A DNA stretch of 42,173 nucleotides from Colwellia sp. D2M02 (GCF_018860755.1 NZ_JAHKPW010000027.1:1-42173); one strand, 5' to 3'; shown: positions 1 through 8,327, numbered from the stretch's first letter. Notes: generated by a model not told the origin, from the letters alone. Numbers and translations are program-made.

Positions 1-151
1 TTCGGCTAAAAGCATTTTATTCTTTGTTGAACAGTCTTTGCTTAGAATGACTAGGCAACACACTGTCCGCCGCGATTAAAACGCTTTTATCTCGAACAAA
101 ATTTAACCGCGAAAGTTCAACAGCCCCTAGTTTTCAATTGAAAGGAATAAC

Positions 152-1456
152 ATGGGTAGACTAGCACTGTCATTATTAAGTGTTGTATTAATCGCAACCA
201 TAGGTTTAGGTTGGATGTTTGATAGTATTTACAACCAATATCAAGCGTCATTTACAACAATATCATCTTCAGATAAAACACAACCAATTGATAATATTAG
301 CACTATTGAACGGTTAGGTGAAAATTTAGCAATAACGGTTAACCAGTTAACTGATAAAGCAACATTTATTCAAAAGTGGCCAAAGAAAAATGGCTTCACG
401 CTGAGTTTATTACCTTTAAAAGCGTTACCTTTACCTGAGGTATTACTTAGTGAGCTTAAAGCAGGGCAACCTTTATTGCTGGAAACCGATGAATATATAG
501 CGCTGCATTTCTACTTGAGTAGCTCCAATGAGCTGCTAGTGCTAAAAACTATTCCTATGGCAGAGCCGAAAAACAGCACGTATATATCAATATTACTGAC
601 CAGTTTATTTTATTTAGCGGTGCTGTTATTAATGTTTTTATGGCTTTACCCGCTAGCAAAGCGTCTATTTTATTTACGTCAAGCAGCAAAATCTTTTGGG
701 GAAGGGGATTTAACGCAACGTATTAATGTTGGTTCGGTGTCTTATATTCGAGATTTAGAATTAGAGTTTAACCGTATGGCTCAGCGTATTGAAGATTTAG
801 TTGCCGATATTAAGTTGCTCAGTGGCGCCGTTTCACATGACTTACGTACACCACTTGCCCGAATTCGCTTTGGTATAGATACTATTGCTGAGGAAGATGA
901 TCCGATATTGCGACGACGTTTCGAGCAACGTATTAGCGACAATGTTGATGAAATGGTCGACTTAGTTGAAACCTTGCTTAACTATGCTCGCCTTGATCAA
1001 ACGCTACTCACTTTAGATAAAACGCAAATAGACTTTTCTGCACTGGTTGCTCGGTGTATCAGTAATAAAAGTCAAGACAACGTGCGGTTGCATTACCAAC
1101 CACCAACAACGCCAATTATGGTTTATGGCGATTTATCGTATTTAATGATCCTCGTTGCTAATTTATTGCAAAACGCTTATCAGCATTGCCAAGGAAAAAT
1201 TGATGTCACTATTAAAGAAAGCAATACTCATGTTGAATTAACTATTACGGATGATGGCTCAGGTATCGCACCAGAGCAACGTGAGCAAATACTTAAACCT
1301 TTTATTCGTGGTGAAAGTAGTAAAAAGGTTAAAGGTTATGGCATGGGCTTAGCTATTGTTAAGCGTATTGTGCAGTGGCACCAAGGTAGCTTAATTATTG
1401 ACAACTCAACCGTGTTACACGGAGCGCAGTTTACCGTAACTTTACCTCGCAATTAA
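152..1456 (+). CDS. Sensor histidine kinase, RstB-like
   Basis: Membrane histidine kinase of a two-component system, 434 residues. A first membrane segment (about residues 5-25) and a second (about 145-168) bracket a periplasmic sensor region of roughly 120 residues. A HAMP linker follows, then the H-box SHDLRTPLAR with the phospho-accepting His229. The ATPase domain has an N-box (NLLQNAYQH), a G1 box (DDGSGI) and a G2 box (GYGMGLAIVKRI). The order and H-box resemble E. coli RstB, but the stimulus cannot be read. A partner response regulator would be expected upstream, outside the window. The start ATG follows an AAAGGAA-type ribosome binding site. Family assignment is firm; the RstB label is an inference. 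Confidence 0.88.
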   Translation: MGRLALSLLSVVLIATIGLGWMFDSIYNQYQASFTTISSSDKTQPIDNISTIERLGENLAITVNQLTDKATFIQKWPKKNGFTLSLLPLKALPLPEVLLSELKAGQPLLLETDEYIALHFYLSSSNELLVLKTIPMAEPKNSTYISILLTSLFYLAVLLLMFLWLYPLAKRLFYLRQAAKSFGEGDLTQRINVGSVSYIRDLELEFNRMAQRIEDLVADIKLLSGAVSHDLRTPLARIRFGIDTIAEEDDPILRRRFEQRISDNVDEMVDLVETLLNYARLDQTLLTLDKTQIDFSALVARCISNKSQDNVRLHYQPPTTPIMVYGDLSYLMILVANLLQNAYQHCQGKIDVTIKESNTHVELTITDDGSGIAPEQREQILKPFIRGESSKKVKGYGMGLAIVKRIVQWHQGSLIIDNSTVLHGAQFTVTLPRN

Positions 1457-1500
1457 ACTAAAGTGCAGTGCTAAGCTTTATAGTTCTTAAATTTTAGGCA

Positions 1501-1529
1501 AAAAAAAGCCGCATTATGAAGAATGCGGC
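1501..1529 (-). terminator. Intrinsic terminator of the two-repeat exported protein gene
   Basis: An 8-bp perfect stem (gccgcatt at 1508-1515, aatgcggc at 1522-1529) with a 6-nt loop is followed on the minus strand by seven T (1501-1507). It has no T tract on the plus strand, so it serves the minus-strand gene rather than the kinase gene. Confidence 0.85.
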
Positions 1530-1570
1530 CAAAGCAATGTAAGGGAATTACAAATTGCGCTTAAAAACTT

Positions 1571-1993
1571 TTACAATGTTGAATACTGTTTTACGAACTG
1601 GCTGATAGTTTGACCGTTACAACGCATTTGTTTAACGTCAAAGTTTGTTGTGTTTGCTACTGAGTCAATACCTGTTGCTACTGCTTGAGCACACACTTTT
1701 GAAGCACTGTTTGCGTTAGCTGGCACAACTACAATTTTTGTTGCTGCTTTTGGTGCTTGGTAAGCCTTTGAAAATTGTTGAATGCTCTTACCGTTACACT
1801 TCATTGCTACCATGTTTTTTTGACCAGATTGGCTTGCATAGCTTACTGCAGCGTTATAACCACTTTTTGCCGCTACCACACAAATTTGGCTTTCAATTGA
1901 GTTATCAACAGAAACAAACTTAACACTTGACGTTGACGCTTGTGCTGCGCCAGTGAATAAAACTACGCTTAAAGCTGCTACTAAATTCTTCAT
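1571..1993 (-). CDS. Exported two-repeat protein, DUF3718-like
   Basis: Small secreted or periplasmic protein of 140 residues. Residues 1-19 form a signal peptide ending in AQA. The mature part is a tandem duplication: a segment from about residue 36 (ICVVAAKSGYNAA to MKCNGKSIQQFSKAYQ) and one from about residue 99 (VCAQAVATGIDS to MRCNGQTISQFVKQY). Each repeat has one Cys near its start and one in an (M)xCNG motif, suggesting a disulfide per repeat. The Cys/CNG pattern recalls the DUF3718 family of Shewanella and relatives; that name is from memory. Function unknown. Own terminator and AT-rich upstream region suggest a single-gene transcript. Confidence 0.75.
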   Translation of the reverse strand: MKNLVAALSVVLFTGAAQASTSSVKFVSVDNSIESQICVVAAKSGYNAAVSYASQSGQKNMVAMKCNGKSIQQFSKAYQAPKAATKIVVVPANANSASKVCAQAVATGIDSVANTTNFDVKQMRCNGQTISQFVKQYSTL

Positions 1994-2427
1994 ATAAACC
2001 TCTATATTATGTCATCAACAAGTTAAAAAATGTTCCTGCTCAAGGAATAGAGTAATTATACTAATTTATTTTTACGTGTAAAGTTATTTTTGTAATTAAA
2101 TTACATTTATGTTCTTTTTTTACTTTTTTGTTGGTTTTGTTTTGTTTTTAATGCGTAAAAAATCGCATAAAAACCTGTTTTAATCACTTTTTTTAATAAA
2201 TATAAGAATAAAAAGGTTTTTTATGCAATATTATTACAATGATAATAGTTACTATTTGTGTTTTTTAGTGTTGTAAAGAATTTACTTAAACACAGGGAGA
2301 TACGTATAAAGTCAAGAGAGGGGTTGCTTGAACTGAAGTATAGTAGGCAAAATATTGCCTTAAAAGCACAGTGTAATGGAAGAACCGTTCAAGCTTAGAT
2401 TATAGATACTTAGGGTTAATTAAAAAA
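1994..2427. other. Intergenic region with imperfect inverted repeats
   Basis: About 430 bases without a convincing gene, very AT-rich. It contains the promoter region of the minus-strand exported protein. There is a long inverted repeat (gcataaaaacct at 2165-2176 against aggttttttatgc at 2214-2226, one bulged T) and a short palindrome ggcaaaatattgcc at 2346-2359. A further stem (atacttag at 2406-2413, ctaagtat at 2428-2435) covers the stop codon of the CreA-like gene but lacks a T tract. No RNA gene is recognised. Confidence 0.5.
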
Positions 2428-2916
2428 CTAAGTATCAGTACTTGGTAAGGCTGCTTTTGGTTTATAAGCCTTTGTTCCCCATAGCGGCACTGTTGATAAG
2501 CTATGTTTAAAGCTGCCTGAAGTTTCTTTTGTTGAATAAGATAAATACATCAGCGTTTGGTTATCAGCATCAAAGATACGACGTACTTTCATACTTTTAA
2601 AAAATATACTCTTTGATTTTTTAAAAACAACTTCGCCAGATTTGCTGGTGTCTATTGCTGCAATCATTTGTGGCGTGATTTCGCCCGTTTGACGACAAGA
2701 AATAGAACTGTCGCTAGGATCGGCTAAGCTTAAATTTGCTTCTACACTGGCTACATGGCAAGTAACGCCGGTAACGGTCGGGTCAACTAAGGTATTTAAT
2801 TTAATATCTTTCATGGTAAACATACCTAAAGAAACATCACCTACTTCATTATCAGAGCAGGCCGTTAAAGCACTAGTTGTGGCGAGTGTAAATAATAGTT
2901 GTCGTGTTTTTTTCAT
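2428..2916 (-). CDS. creA: CreA family lipoprotein
   Basis: Envelope protein of the CreA family, 162 residues, close to E. coli CreA (157). It shares the family's collinear motifs: VTCHVA near residue 52, ISCRQTGEI, the block GEVVFKKSKSIFFKSMKVRR, then LMYLSYSTKETSGS and a closing VPLWG. Unlike E. coli CreA, which has an ordinary signal peptide, this one has a lipobox (LTAC, Cys20), so it is probably lipid-anchored. The biochemical role of CreA is unknown in any organism. It is encoded on the same strand as the following small gene and hdfR, but 118 bases away from its nearest upstream neighbour. Confidence 0.88.
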   Translation of the reverse strand: MKKTRQLLFTLATTSALTACSDNEVGDVSLGMFTMKDIKLNTLVDPTVTGVTCHVASVEANLSLADPSDSSISCRQTGEITPQMIAAIDTSKSGEVVFKKSKSIFFKSMKVRRIFDADNQTLMYLSYSTKETSGSFKHSLSTVPLWGTKAYKPKAALPSTDT

Positions 2917-3034
2917 ATTGTTGTCTCGTTAAGTTAACGTAAGTATATATAAAGATAGCTAAGTTCGTCGTTTCTAAAGTGGCTGGTTGTGGTTACTTGT
3001 GGCTAGCTATAACCTAGCAATAACGTATGCTACG

Positions 3035-3487
3035 TTAATCCATAACCGCGCGAATAACAAAGTAGCTCGGCCATAAGTCGTGTACCTCGCTTTTCCATTG
3101 TGGCTCTATTTCACCATTAGCACCTTGTAAAAGCCAGTATTTTGCCCATTTTCGTACCAGCTTACCTGACTTACTTAACTTCAGGGGAGAAAAGCTACGC
3201 TGATAATAGTTACCATGATACTCAACCACATCACGGTTTTTAACTTTAGGGTATAATGCATCTAATGCCGCGGTGATTATTTCTACTTGAGATAGCGCTA
3301 ACAGTCCTTCTTTTTTGAATTGGCTGACTATTGCAGCTTTTTTTAGGCAGGCTTCCATATATAAATCCCTATGCGGGGTATATACCATACCGGTTAAGCC
3401 ATAAATAGATGCTAACTCTCGCTCTGCAGTTTTTTTTAATAGGGGTAATTGTGCTGTAATATTATCTAAATCAGCTTGTGTGTACAT
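3035..3487 (-). CDS. Conserved-looking hypothetical protein
   Basis: A 150-residue protein that I do not recognise. It has no signal peptide or membrane segment and looks cytoplasmic. It is basic and rich in Lys, Tyr and Trp, with an N-terminal helix-like half (MYTQADLDNITAQL onward) and a C-terminal half with several aromatics (WAKYWLLQG, VHDLWPSYFVIRAVMD). Codon use matches its neighbours, and the ATG is preceded by a plausible purine stretch, supporting a real gene. It lies between hdfR upstream and creA downstream on the same strand, with gaps over 100 bases, so operon membership is doubtful. Confidence 0.65.
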   Translation of the reverse strand: MYTQADLDNITAQLPLLKKTAERELASIYGLTGMVYTPHRDLYMEACLKKAAIVSQFKKEGLLALSQVEIITAALDALYPKVKNRDVVEYHGNYYQRSFSPLKLSKSGKLVRKWAKYWLLQGANGEIEPQWKSEVHDLWPSYFVIRAVMD

Positions 3488-3592
3488 TCATGATCCTTTA
3501 TTGGCGTAATAAAGTAAGAAGAGCGAACAGCTATAATAACACCATTGTGACTTATCTGAGTAAATGCTAGGGTAAAGTAATACTTAGTTAAT

Positions 3593-4432
3593 CTAAGCAT
3601 TACTTTTAAGAAAGCTCCCATAGTTGTTAAGTAACTCATTTTTCCGGCTTGTTGATGATTGATTTTTAGTCACCATATAAATTGGCCGCTTGGTTAGCAG
3701 TGGCGTTTCGACTTTATATAAGGTTTTATTAGTAATTAAAGTACTAACAAGCGCTAAGGGTAAATAAGCAAAGCCACCGCGAGAGAGTAAAACCTCTAAA
3801 GCGATCATTGCCGCTGAAGTTCGCAAAGATGGCTGCAATTTATGATGCAATGCATGCTCTTTTAAAAAGGTAAGCCCCCAATCTACTAAAATATAATGGT
3901 CTATAACATCCAGATGGTTTTCACTGGTGCTTACTAACGCTAATTCAAAGTGCCCAATTAAAGTATTGGTAAAGTCTTCATCTTTTATCGGGTCAGTTAA
4001 AAGCCCTACGTCTAAAGTTTTTTCACCAAGTTTACGTTGAATAACTTCGCGTACAGATATTTCAGTACCTAATGAAACTTCACTAAAAAAATCAATCGTT
4101 TCTTGTATGCGCGAACTAAAAAAAGCATCCCAAACATTGGGTGTTGCAGCAATAGTAAATTGTGTTTTTTGCTTTTTGGCGGTGGTGATGGCTTGCTTTG
4201 ACTGTTCAAGCTGCTCAATCATTAAATGGGCATGAGCAAGTAGCGTTTCACCTGACGGAGTTAGGCGTAAATTATTTTTATCACGGATAAAAAGCTGAGT
4301 ACCATAGAATTCTTCAAGCTGTTTTATTCGAGCACTTACCGCGGCTTGAGTAATATATAAGTTTTCAGCAGCGTGACCAAAGTGCTTTGTTTTAGCAACC
4401 TGTATAAAGGTTTTAAATACGCGAATATCCAT
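3593..4432 (-). CDS. hdfR: LysR-family regulator HdfR
   Basis: DNA-binding LysR-type regulator of 279 residues, the same size as E. coli HdfR. The N-terminal winged helix-turn-helix (MDIRVFKTFIQVAKTKHFG, then AAENLYITQAAVSARIKQLE) is close to HdfR. The rest is a substrate-binding-fold effector domain. The strongest support is context: it is divergent from maoP, the same pairing as hdfR and maoP (yifE) in E. coli. In E. coli HdfR represses the flagellar master operon flhDC; whether that holds here is not shown. The 181-base divergent spacer with two palindromes is the likely site of autoregulation. Confidence 0.87.
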   Translation of the reverse strand: MDIRVFKTFIQVAKTKHFGHAAENLYITQAAVSARIKQLEEFYGTQLFIRDKNNLRLTPSGETLLAHAHLMIEQLEQSKQAITTAKKQKTQFTIAATPNVWDAFFSSRIQETIDFFSEVSLGTEISVREVIQRKLGEKTLDVGLLTDPIKDEDFTNTLIGHFELALVSTSENHLDVIDHYILVDWGLTFLKEHALHHKLQPSLRTSAAMIALEVLLSRGGFAYLPLALVSTLITNKTLYKVETPLLTKRPIYMVTKNQSSTSRKNELLNNYGSFLKSNA

Positions 4433-4450
4433 AAAATACTATCTAATTAA

Positions 4451-4478
4451 TACATTAATTATTACAGCCCTTAATGTA
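4451..4478. promoter_or_regulatory. Inverted repeat in the hdfR-maoP spacer
   Basis: Perfect 8-bp arms tacattaa (4451-4458) and ttaatgta (4471-4478) separated by 12 bases, 19 bases upstream of the hdfR start codon. The arms and spacing fit a LysR-type operator, so HdfR autoregulation is a reasonable inference. Not tested. Confidence 0.45.
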
Positions 4479-4485
4479 TGAAAAT

Positions 4486-4511
4486 ATTGTCGTTACGACA
4501 ATTTTTTTTTG
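4486..4511. promoter_or_regulatory. Palindrome followed by a T run in the hdfR-maoP spacer
   Basis: Perfect 7-bp arms attgtcg (4486-4492) and cgacaat (4496-4502) around tta, running directly into a T-rich stretch on the plus strand. It resembles a short terminator but lies upstream of maoP, with no gene to terminate on that strand. An operator or chromosome-organising site is therefore more likely. In E. coli the maoS site for MaoP lies near maoP; I cannot say whether this is its counterpart. Confidence 0.4.
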
Positions 4512-4613
4512 TTTTATTCGGTAATTTAATTGGTATACATTCTAGCGAATTGAAAAACCTTAACGCGATGAATTAATCAATACGCTTATTTACGTTAAAT
4601 TGGAGTACATCTT

Positions 4614-4976
4614 ATGCAAACAAAGATAAGAAAAGGTCAACGTGCTTTTTATGGCGATAGTGTTTTCCCTCACGGCATAGCACGCAGTGGTTACTTTAAT
4701 AAACGAGAAGCTGAAGAGCTTGAGCTCTACGGTGATACCTTTGAAGGTTTATTAAGTGGTCGTTTGCTTAGTGAAAACAGAGAAGAAAAACGCTTTATTG
4801 CTAATATAGGCGTAGAACATACTGACTTATATCCTGTGCGCTTATGGCAAAAATATTTAAATGCTCTCGCTCATATTAAACGCCGCCATGGCTTTATGAT
4901 CAGCGAGGCAAGAAGTCGCGGTAGTGTTGTTACACCTGATGTTGAGGTGGAGCCTGATATCGTAATGAACGATTAG
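4614..4976 (+). CDS. maoP: MaoP (YifE, DUF413) macrodomain protein
   Basis: Small DUF413-family protein of 120 residues (E. coli MaoP about 112). The family signature is visible: an aromatic start (QRAFYGDSVFPHGIARSGYF), then NKREAEELELYG, EEKRFIANI and a C-terminal VRLWQKYLNALAHIKRRHGF. In E. coli MaoP acts with the maoS DNA site to organise the Ori macrodomain of the chromosome. The acidic tail VEVEPDIVMND is typical of the family. The ATG has a TTGGAG ribosome binding site about 8 bases upstream. Divergent from hdfR as in enterics, which makes the assignment firm. Confidence 0.88.
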   Translation: MQTKIRKGQRAFYGDSVFPHGIARSGYFNKREAEELELYGDTFEGLLSGRLLSENREEKRFIANIGVEHTDLYPVRLWQKYLNALAHIKRRHGFMISEARSRGSVVTPDVEVEPDIVMND

Positions 4977-5004
4977 CGATGCAGCACATATAGTAAAGTT
5001 AATA

Positions 5005-5037
5005 AAAGCTAAGCAATATATGTTTAGCTTTTTTTTT
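5005..5037 (+). terminator. Intrinsic terminator of maoP
   Basis: An 8-bp stem (aaagctaa 5005-5012, ttagcttt 5024-5031) is followed by T through 5037, 29 bases after the maoP stop codon. Confidence 0.8.
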
Positions 5038-5130
5038 GATTGATTTTTTTTGTTGTTACGATAAAAATTTATTAAGAGCTTTTTGCGTTTATTGTCGGTA
5101 CTCTCGCCAAAAATTACCCTCAGCGTGTAA

Positions 5131-5151
5131 AACTCACACTTTTCGTGAGTT
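5131..5151 (+). promoter_or_regulatory. Hairpin upstream of the ATP-grasp gene
   Basis: Perfect 7-bp arms aactcac (5131-5137) and gtgagtt (5145-5151) with a 7-nt loop, 40 bases before the start codon of the GshB-like gene. There is no T tract, so it is not a terminator. It could be an operator or a leader RNA hairpin of the two-gene module. Confidence 0.4.
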
Positions 5152-5191
5152 GCTACAACAAACGCTAAATAGCACTTAATAGAGTTTACTT

Positions 5192-6238
5192 ATGAAAATT
5201 TGTTTTATCATGTATCCGTGGGATAGAGTTGAGCCCGAAACCGACTCAACATTACGCCTAATACACGAGTGTGTTAAACGTGGTCACACTGTTGCTTTAT
5301 CTACCGTGAATAACTTAACCATTCGCGATAGTGTTGCGAGTGCGTTTTGTGATGTATTCAAACGCAATGAAAAAGTTTCTGATAACATTCCTAATTTTTA
5401 TAAAAAAGCAGAGTTTCGCCGCTCACAATTACCACTTGCGGGCTTTGATGCCATTATTATGCGTGCTAACCCACCGCTAGATACCTTAGCGTTAAACTTT
5501 CTAGACTCTATTCGTGGTGATACTTTTATTATGAATGACTTAGATGGCTTACGTATCGCTAATAACAAAGTATATACCGCATCATTTCAAGATACCGAAA
5601 GCGAGTTTATTCCCGCAACGCATGTCTCAAAAAACCGTGAGTATTTAGAGCGAATTTTTGAAGAGTCAACCAGCGATCGTATGATTTTAAAACCGCTTGA
5701 TGGCTATGGCGGTCGCGGCGTTATTGTGCTTGAGAAAAACGCTCGTCAAAGCTTTAGCTCATTACTTGATTTTTATATTGGCGGTGATGAAAGCGGCAAA
5801 GGGACTAACTACGTCATTCTTCAAGACTTTTTACAAGGAGCAGAAGAGGGCGATGTGCGCATTTTAATGTTAAATGGCGAGCCTATTGGTGCGATGAAAC
5901 GTATCCCTGCCGATAATGATATTCGCTCCAACGTACATGCTGGCGGACGCGTTGTTAAGCATAAATTAACAGAGCAAGAAAAAAGGCTGTGTAAATACAT
6001 TGGCCCTAAATTAGTGCGCGATGGTTTATATTTTACCGGTATTGATGTCATTGGCGGTAAATTGTTAGAAGTGAATGTATTAAGCCCAGGAGGGATTATG
6101 CGTATAAATAAGCTTAACCGTGTGCGCTTGCAAGAAAAGGTTATCGACTTTGTAGAGAGCGTTGTTCATGCGAAAGAGTTATCACGCAGCCGTAAAAATG
6201 AATTTAGACAGGTGATTGAAAATGCTAACGCTGTCTGA
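5192..6238 (+). CDS. GshB-like ATP-grasp ligase
   Basis: ATP-grasp enzyme of 348 residues related to glutathione synthetase GshB; expected to join an amino acid to a carboxylate with ATP. The pre-ATP-grasp domain keeps the GshB-style start and FDAIIMRANPPLDT. The ATP-grasp core has the lysine/glycine loop ILKPLDGYGGRG (about 166-176), DVRILMLNGEPIGAMKRIP (from 221), the HAGGR loop, GIDVIG, and the metal-binding E293/N295 in LLEVNVLSPGG. It is longer than true GshB (about 315), and the overlap with a DUF1704 gene is not gshB context. I therefore read it as a paralogue with unknown substrate rather than the housekeeping enzyme. The stop overlaps the next gene's start. Confidence 0.8.
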   Translation: MKICFIMYPWDRVEPETDSTLRLIHECVKRGHTVALSTVNNLTIRDSVASAFCDVFKRNEKVSDNIPNFYKKAEFRRSQLPLAGFDAIIMRANPPLDTLALNFLDSIRGDTFIMNDLDGLRIANNKVYTASFQDTESEFIPATHVSKNREYLERIFEESTSDRMILKPLDGYGGRGVIVLEKNARQSFSSLLDFYIGGDESGKGTNYVILQDFLQGAEEGDVRILMLNGEPIGAMKRIPADNDIRSNVHAGGRVVKHKLTEQEKRLCKYIGPKLVRDGLYFTGIDVIGGKLLEVNVLSPGGIMRINKLNRVRLQEKVIDFVESVVHAKELSRSRKNEFRQVIENANAV

Positions 6239-8213
6239 GCAAGAATGTATAGCGCTGATTGAACAACAACAGTGTTTTCAAGCTGAAGTTGAGGGTGGCG
6301 CTTTTATTATCAAAATAGATGAATATTCGCCAGTTATTTGTGCGGCTGTTCATAATGGTCATCGCTTACGTGCTGAATTAAAGCAAAGCTTTTTATTGAC
6401 CAAAGCCGAGTCGTTATATGAAGAAGACCCATATACCGATGAGCTTATTTCGTCGTTTCCTGTGGTATTAATGGGTAATGACTCTCGTTTTGAGTATGAC
6501 TTAAGCCGCGCTAAAGCCCTGTCAACTAACCATAAAATTGCAAGCAAAAAGCCAGTATGGAAAAAAGCACTCACAGCAAAGCAACGCGCAAAAAGTCAGG
6601 CGAAGCACCAAGCCTTTTACAATGTACTTGAAGCGCTAGTTGCTAGTATTGAAAAGCAGTTTAAAAATGCAATAGTGTTTGATGTGCATGCTTACAACTA
6701 CAAACAGTTAGCAACTACAGCACCAACGTTTGATATTGGCTCAGCACAAATAGATATGGAGCGTTGGGGCGGCATTGTTAAACACTTTCAAAAGCAATTA
6801 GCAAAAATTGAGTTACCTAATATTGCTTGTTCGGCCACAGTTGATGAAGTCAATCAAGGACATGGCTACTTAATTACCCATATTAATGCGCACTTTGATA
6901 ATACGTTGGTATTACCTATTGAAGTGAAAAAAGTGTTTATGGATGAAGATACTGGTGAGTTGTACTCGCTGGTATTAGAAGAGTTACGAGCGAGCTTTAA
7001 AAATGCCTTAAGTGAAACAACCGCCTTTTTTATGCGCCGTTACGGTAAACGTAAGTCAGTTGGCAAGGCTGATATATTGTCATCATCGTTATCGCCAGCG
7101 CTTATTTCCCTTGATAAAAGCTTATATAACTTATCGCAAAATGTTGATACGTTAAGTTTTATTAACCCTGTTAATATTGCTAGTGAGCGTAAAAAGTTTT
7201 TTAATCAAAACGCACAATATACGCCAGAGTTTACTTATAAACAGCTAAATATTAATCCTTATGAATTTAGGGAAAAACTTTATAAGTTACCAATAAACCA
7301 GATTGCGGATGCTGATATTCAGCAACTCTACCGACATGTTATTGACAATTTAGCGGCAAAAATTGACTTGTTAACGACAATTGGCACGGAAGACTTTCTT
7401 TATAACTCATTAAAGTATTATGGTAAGCCTGACCAGCAAGATATTGCTAATGCTAAGTTTATTCTACACGCGCCTGATATTTCAACAGAAGTGCCTGAAA
7501 AATTTGATGCTGATTATGCGGTTGATTACTTCACTGAAATAGCACAAGAATGGCAGTTAAAATGTCGAGTAGAAAAGTCGAGTCGCCTTGTGGCTAAAGC
7601 CATGGTAAATAACAAGCGTAGTTTGTTATCAATTAACAAAGAGGCAACGTTTACTAAGGCCGAGCTACATGCTTATGCGTACCATGAATTAGGTATTCAT
7701 ATGCATACCACCATTAATGCTAAAAAACAGCCATTAAAGGTGTTTTCACTAGGGCTGGTGGGTAATACTCACACGCAAGAAGGCTTAGCTATTTTTAGTG
7801 AATATTGCTCAGGCAGTTTAACGTTGTCACGGTTAAAAATGTTAGCTTTGCGAGTAATGGCCGTTAATTATATGGTAACGCAGGGAGATTTCACCAAAAC
7901 TTACCTGACACTTATTAATGAGCACGGCATGGCAAAAGAAGCGGCATTCACTTTAACTACGCGTGTATATCGTGGTGGTGGATTTACCAAAGACCATTTA
8001 TACCTAAAAGGGTTTCGCGATATATTTTTATTGAGTAAAACGGCCAAGCTTGAAGACTTACTTGTAGGTAAAACAGGTTTGTTAGACTTTGCTATTATCA
8101 GTGAAATGATTGAACGAGGTTTAATTATCAAACCAATCCCACTGTTTGAGTTTAAGGTGAAAGAAACAGAAGAAAGTCGTATTTTAGATTATTTAGTGCG
8201 CTCTATTTTATAA
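6222..8213 (+). CDS. DUF1704 'QEGLA motif' protein, putative zinc carboxypeptidase
   Basis: 663-residue protein of the family annotated as flavohemoglobin expression-modulating QEGLA motif protein (DUF1704). The conserved core is C-terminal: HELGIH (His488, Glu489, His493), an HExxxH metal motif, and 26 residues later QEGLA (Gln519-Ala523), then TRVYRGGGFTKDHLYLKGF. The family includes human KIAA0895L/MATCAP, a tubulin tyrosine carboxypeptidase, so a metallopeptidase role is a fair inference. The first 400 residues are family-specific and helical-looking. I place the start at ATG 6222 because AGGTGA (6210-6215) sits 6 bases upstream; a TTG at 6216 is possible. It overlaps the ATP-grasp gene by 17 bases, implying coupled translation. 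Confidence 0.82.
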   Translation: MLTLSEQECIALIEQQQCFQAEVEGGAFIIKIDEYSPVICAAVHNGHRLRAELKQSFLLTKAESLYEEDPYTDELISSFPVVLMGNDSRFEYDLSRAKALSTNHKIASKKPVWKKALTAKQRAKSQAKHQAFYNVLEALVASIEKQFKNAIVFDVHAYNYKQLATTAPTFDIGSAQIDMERWGGIVKHFQKQLAKIELPNIACSATVDEVNQGHGYLITHINAHFDNTLVLPIEVKKVFMDEDTGELYSLVLEELRASFKNALSETTAFFMRRYGKRKSVGKADILSSSLSPALISLDKSLYNLSQNVDTLSFINPVNIASERKKFFNQNAQYTPEFTYKQLNINPYEFREKLYKLPINQIADADIQQLYRHVIDNLAAKIDLLTTIGTEDFLYNSLKYYGKPDQQDIANAKFILHAPDISTEVPEKFDADYAVDYFTEIAQEWQLKCRVEKSSRLVAKAMVNNKRSLLSINKEATFTKAELHAYAYHELGIHMHTTINAKKQPLKVFSLGLVGNTHTQEGLAIFSEYCSGSLTLSRLKMLALRVMAVNYMVTQGDFTKTYLTLINEHGMAKEAAFTLTTRVYRGGGFTKDHLYLKGFRDIFLLSKTAKLEDLLVGKTGLLDFAIISEMIERGLIIKPIPLFEFKVKETEESRILDYLVRSIL

Positions 8214-8249
8214 AAATTTCATGAATTTATATATAAAAGTTAGCGATAA

Positions 8250-8284
8250 AAAAGCCGAGTTAAGTAGCACTTAACTCGGCTTTT
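8250..8284. terminator. Bidirectional intrinsic terminator
   Basis: A 15-bp perfect stem (8250-8264 with 8270-8284) and a 5-nt loop, with A at the left edge and T at the right. It lies between the convergent DUF1704 and DUF945 genes and can stop transcription from both. Confidence 0.9.
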
Positions 8285-8327
8285 ATATTTTAGGTTAAAC
8301 ACGCTAGCCTAATTTAACGTTAGTACC

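Noticed and set aside
1-79. Possible gene ends or starts at the left edge: an open frame at 2-79, a frame ending taa at 7-9, and a minus-strand ATG at 15.
   Set aside because: Too short to identify. The 25-residue frame does not look like a response-regulator end. Only two residues (F-G) precede the taa at 7-9, and only five codons follow the minus-strand ATG.
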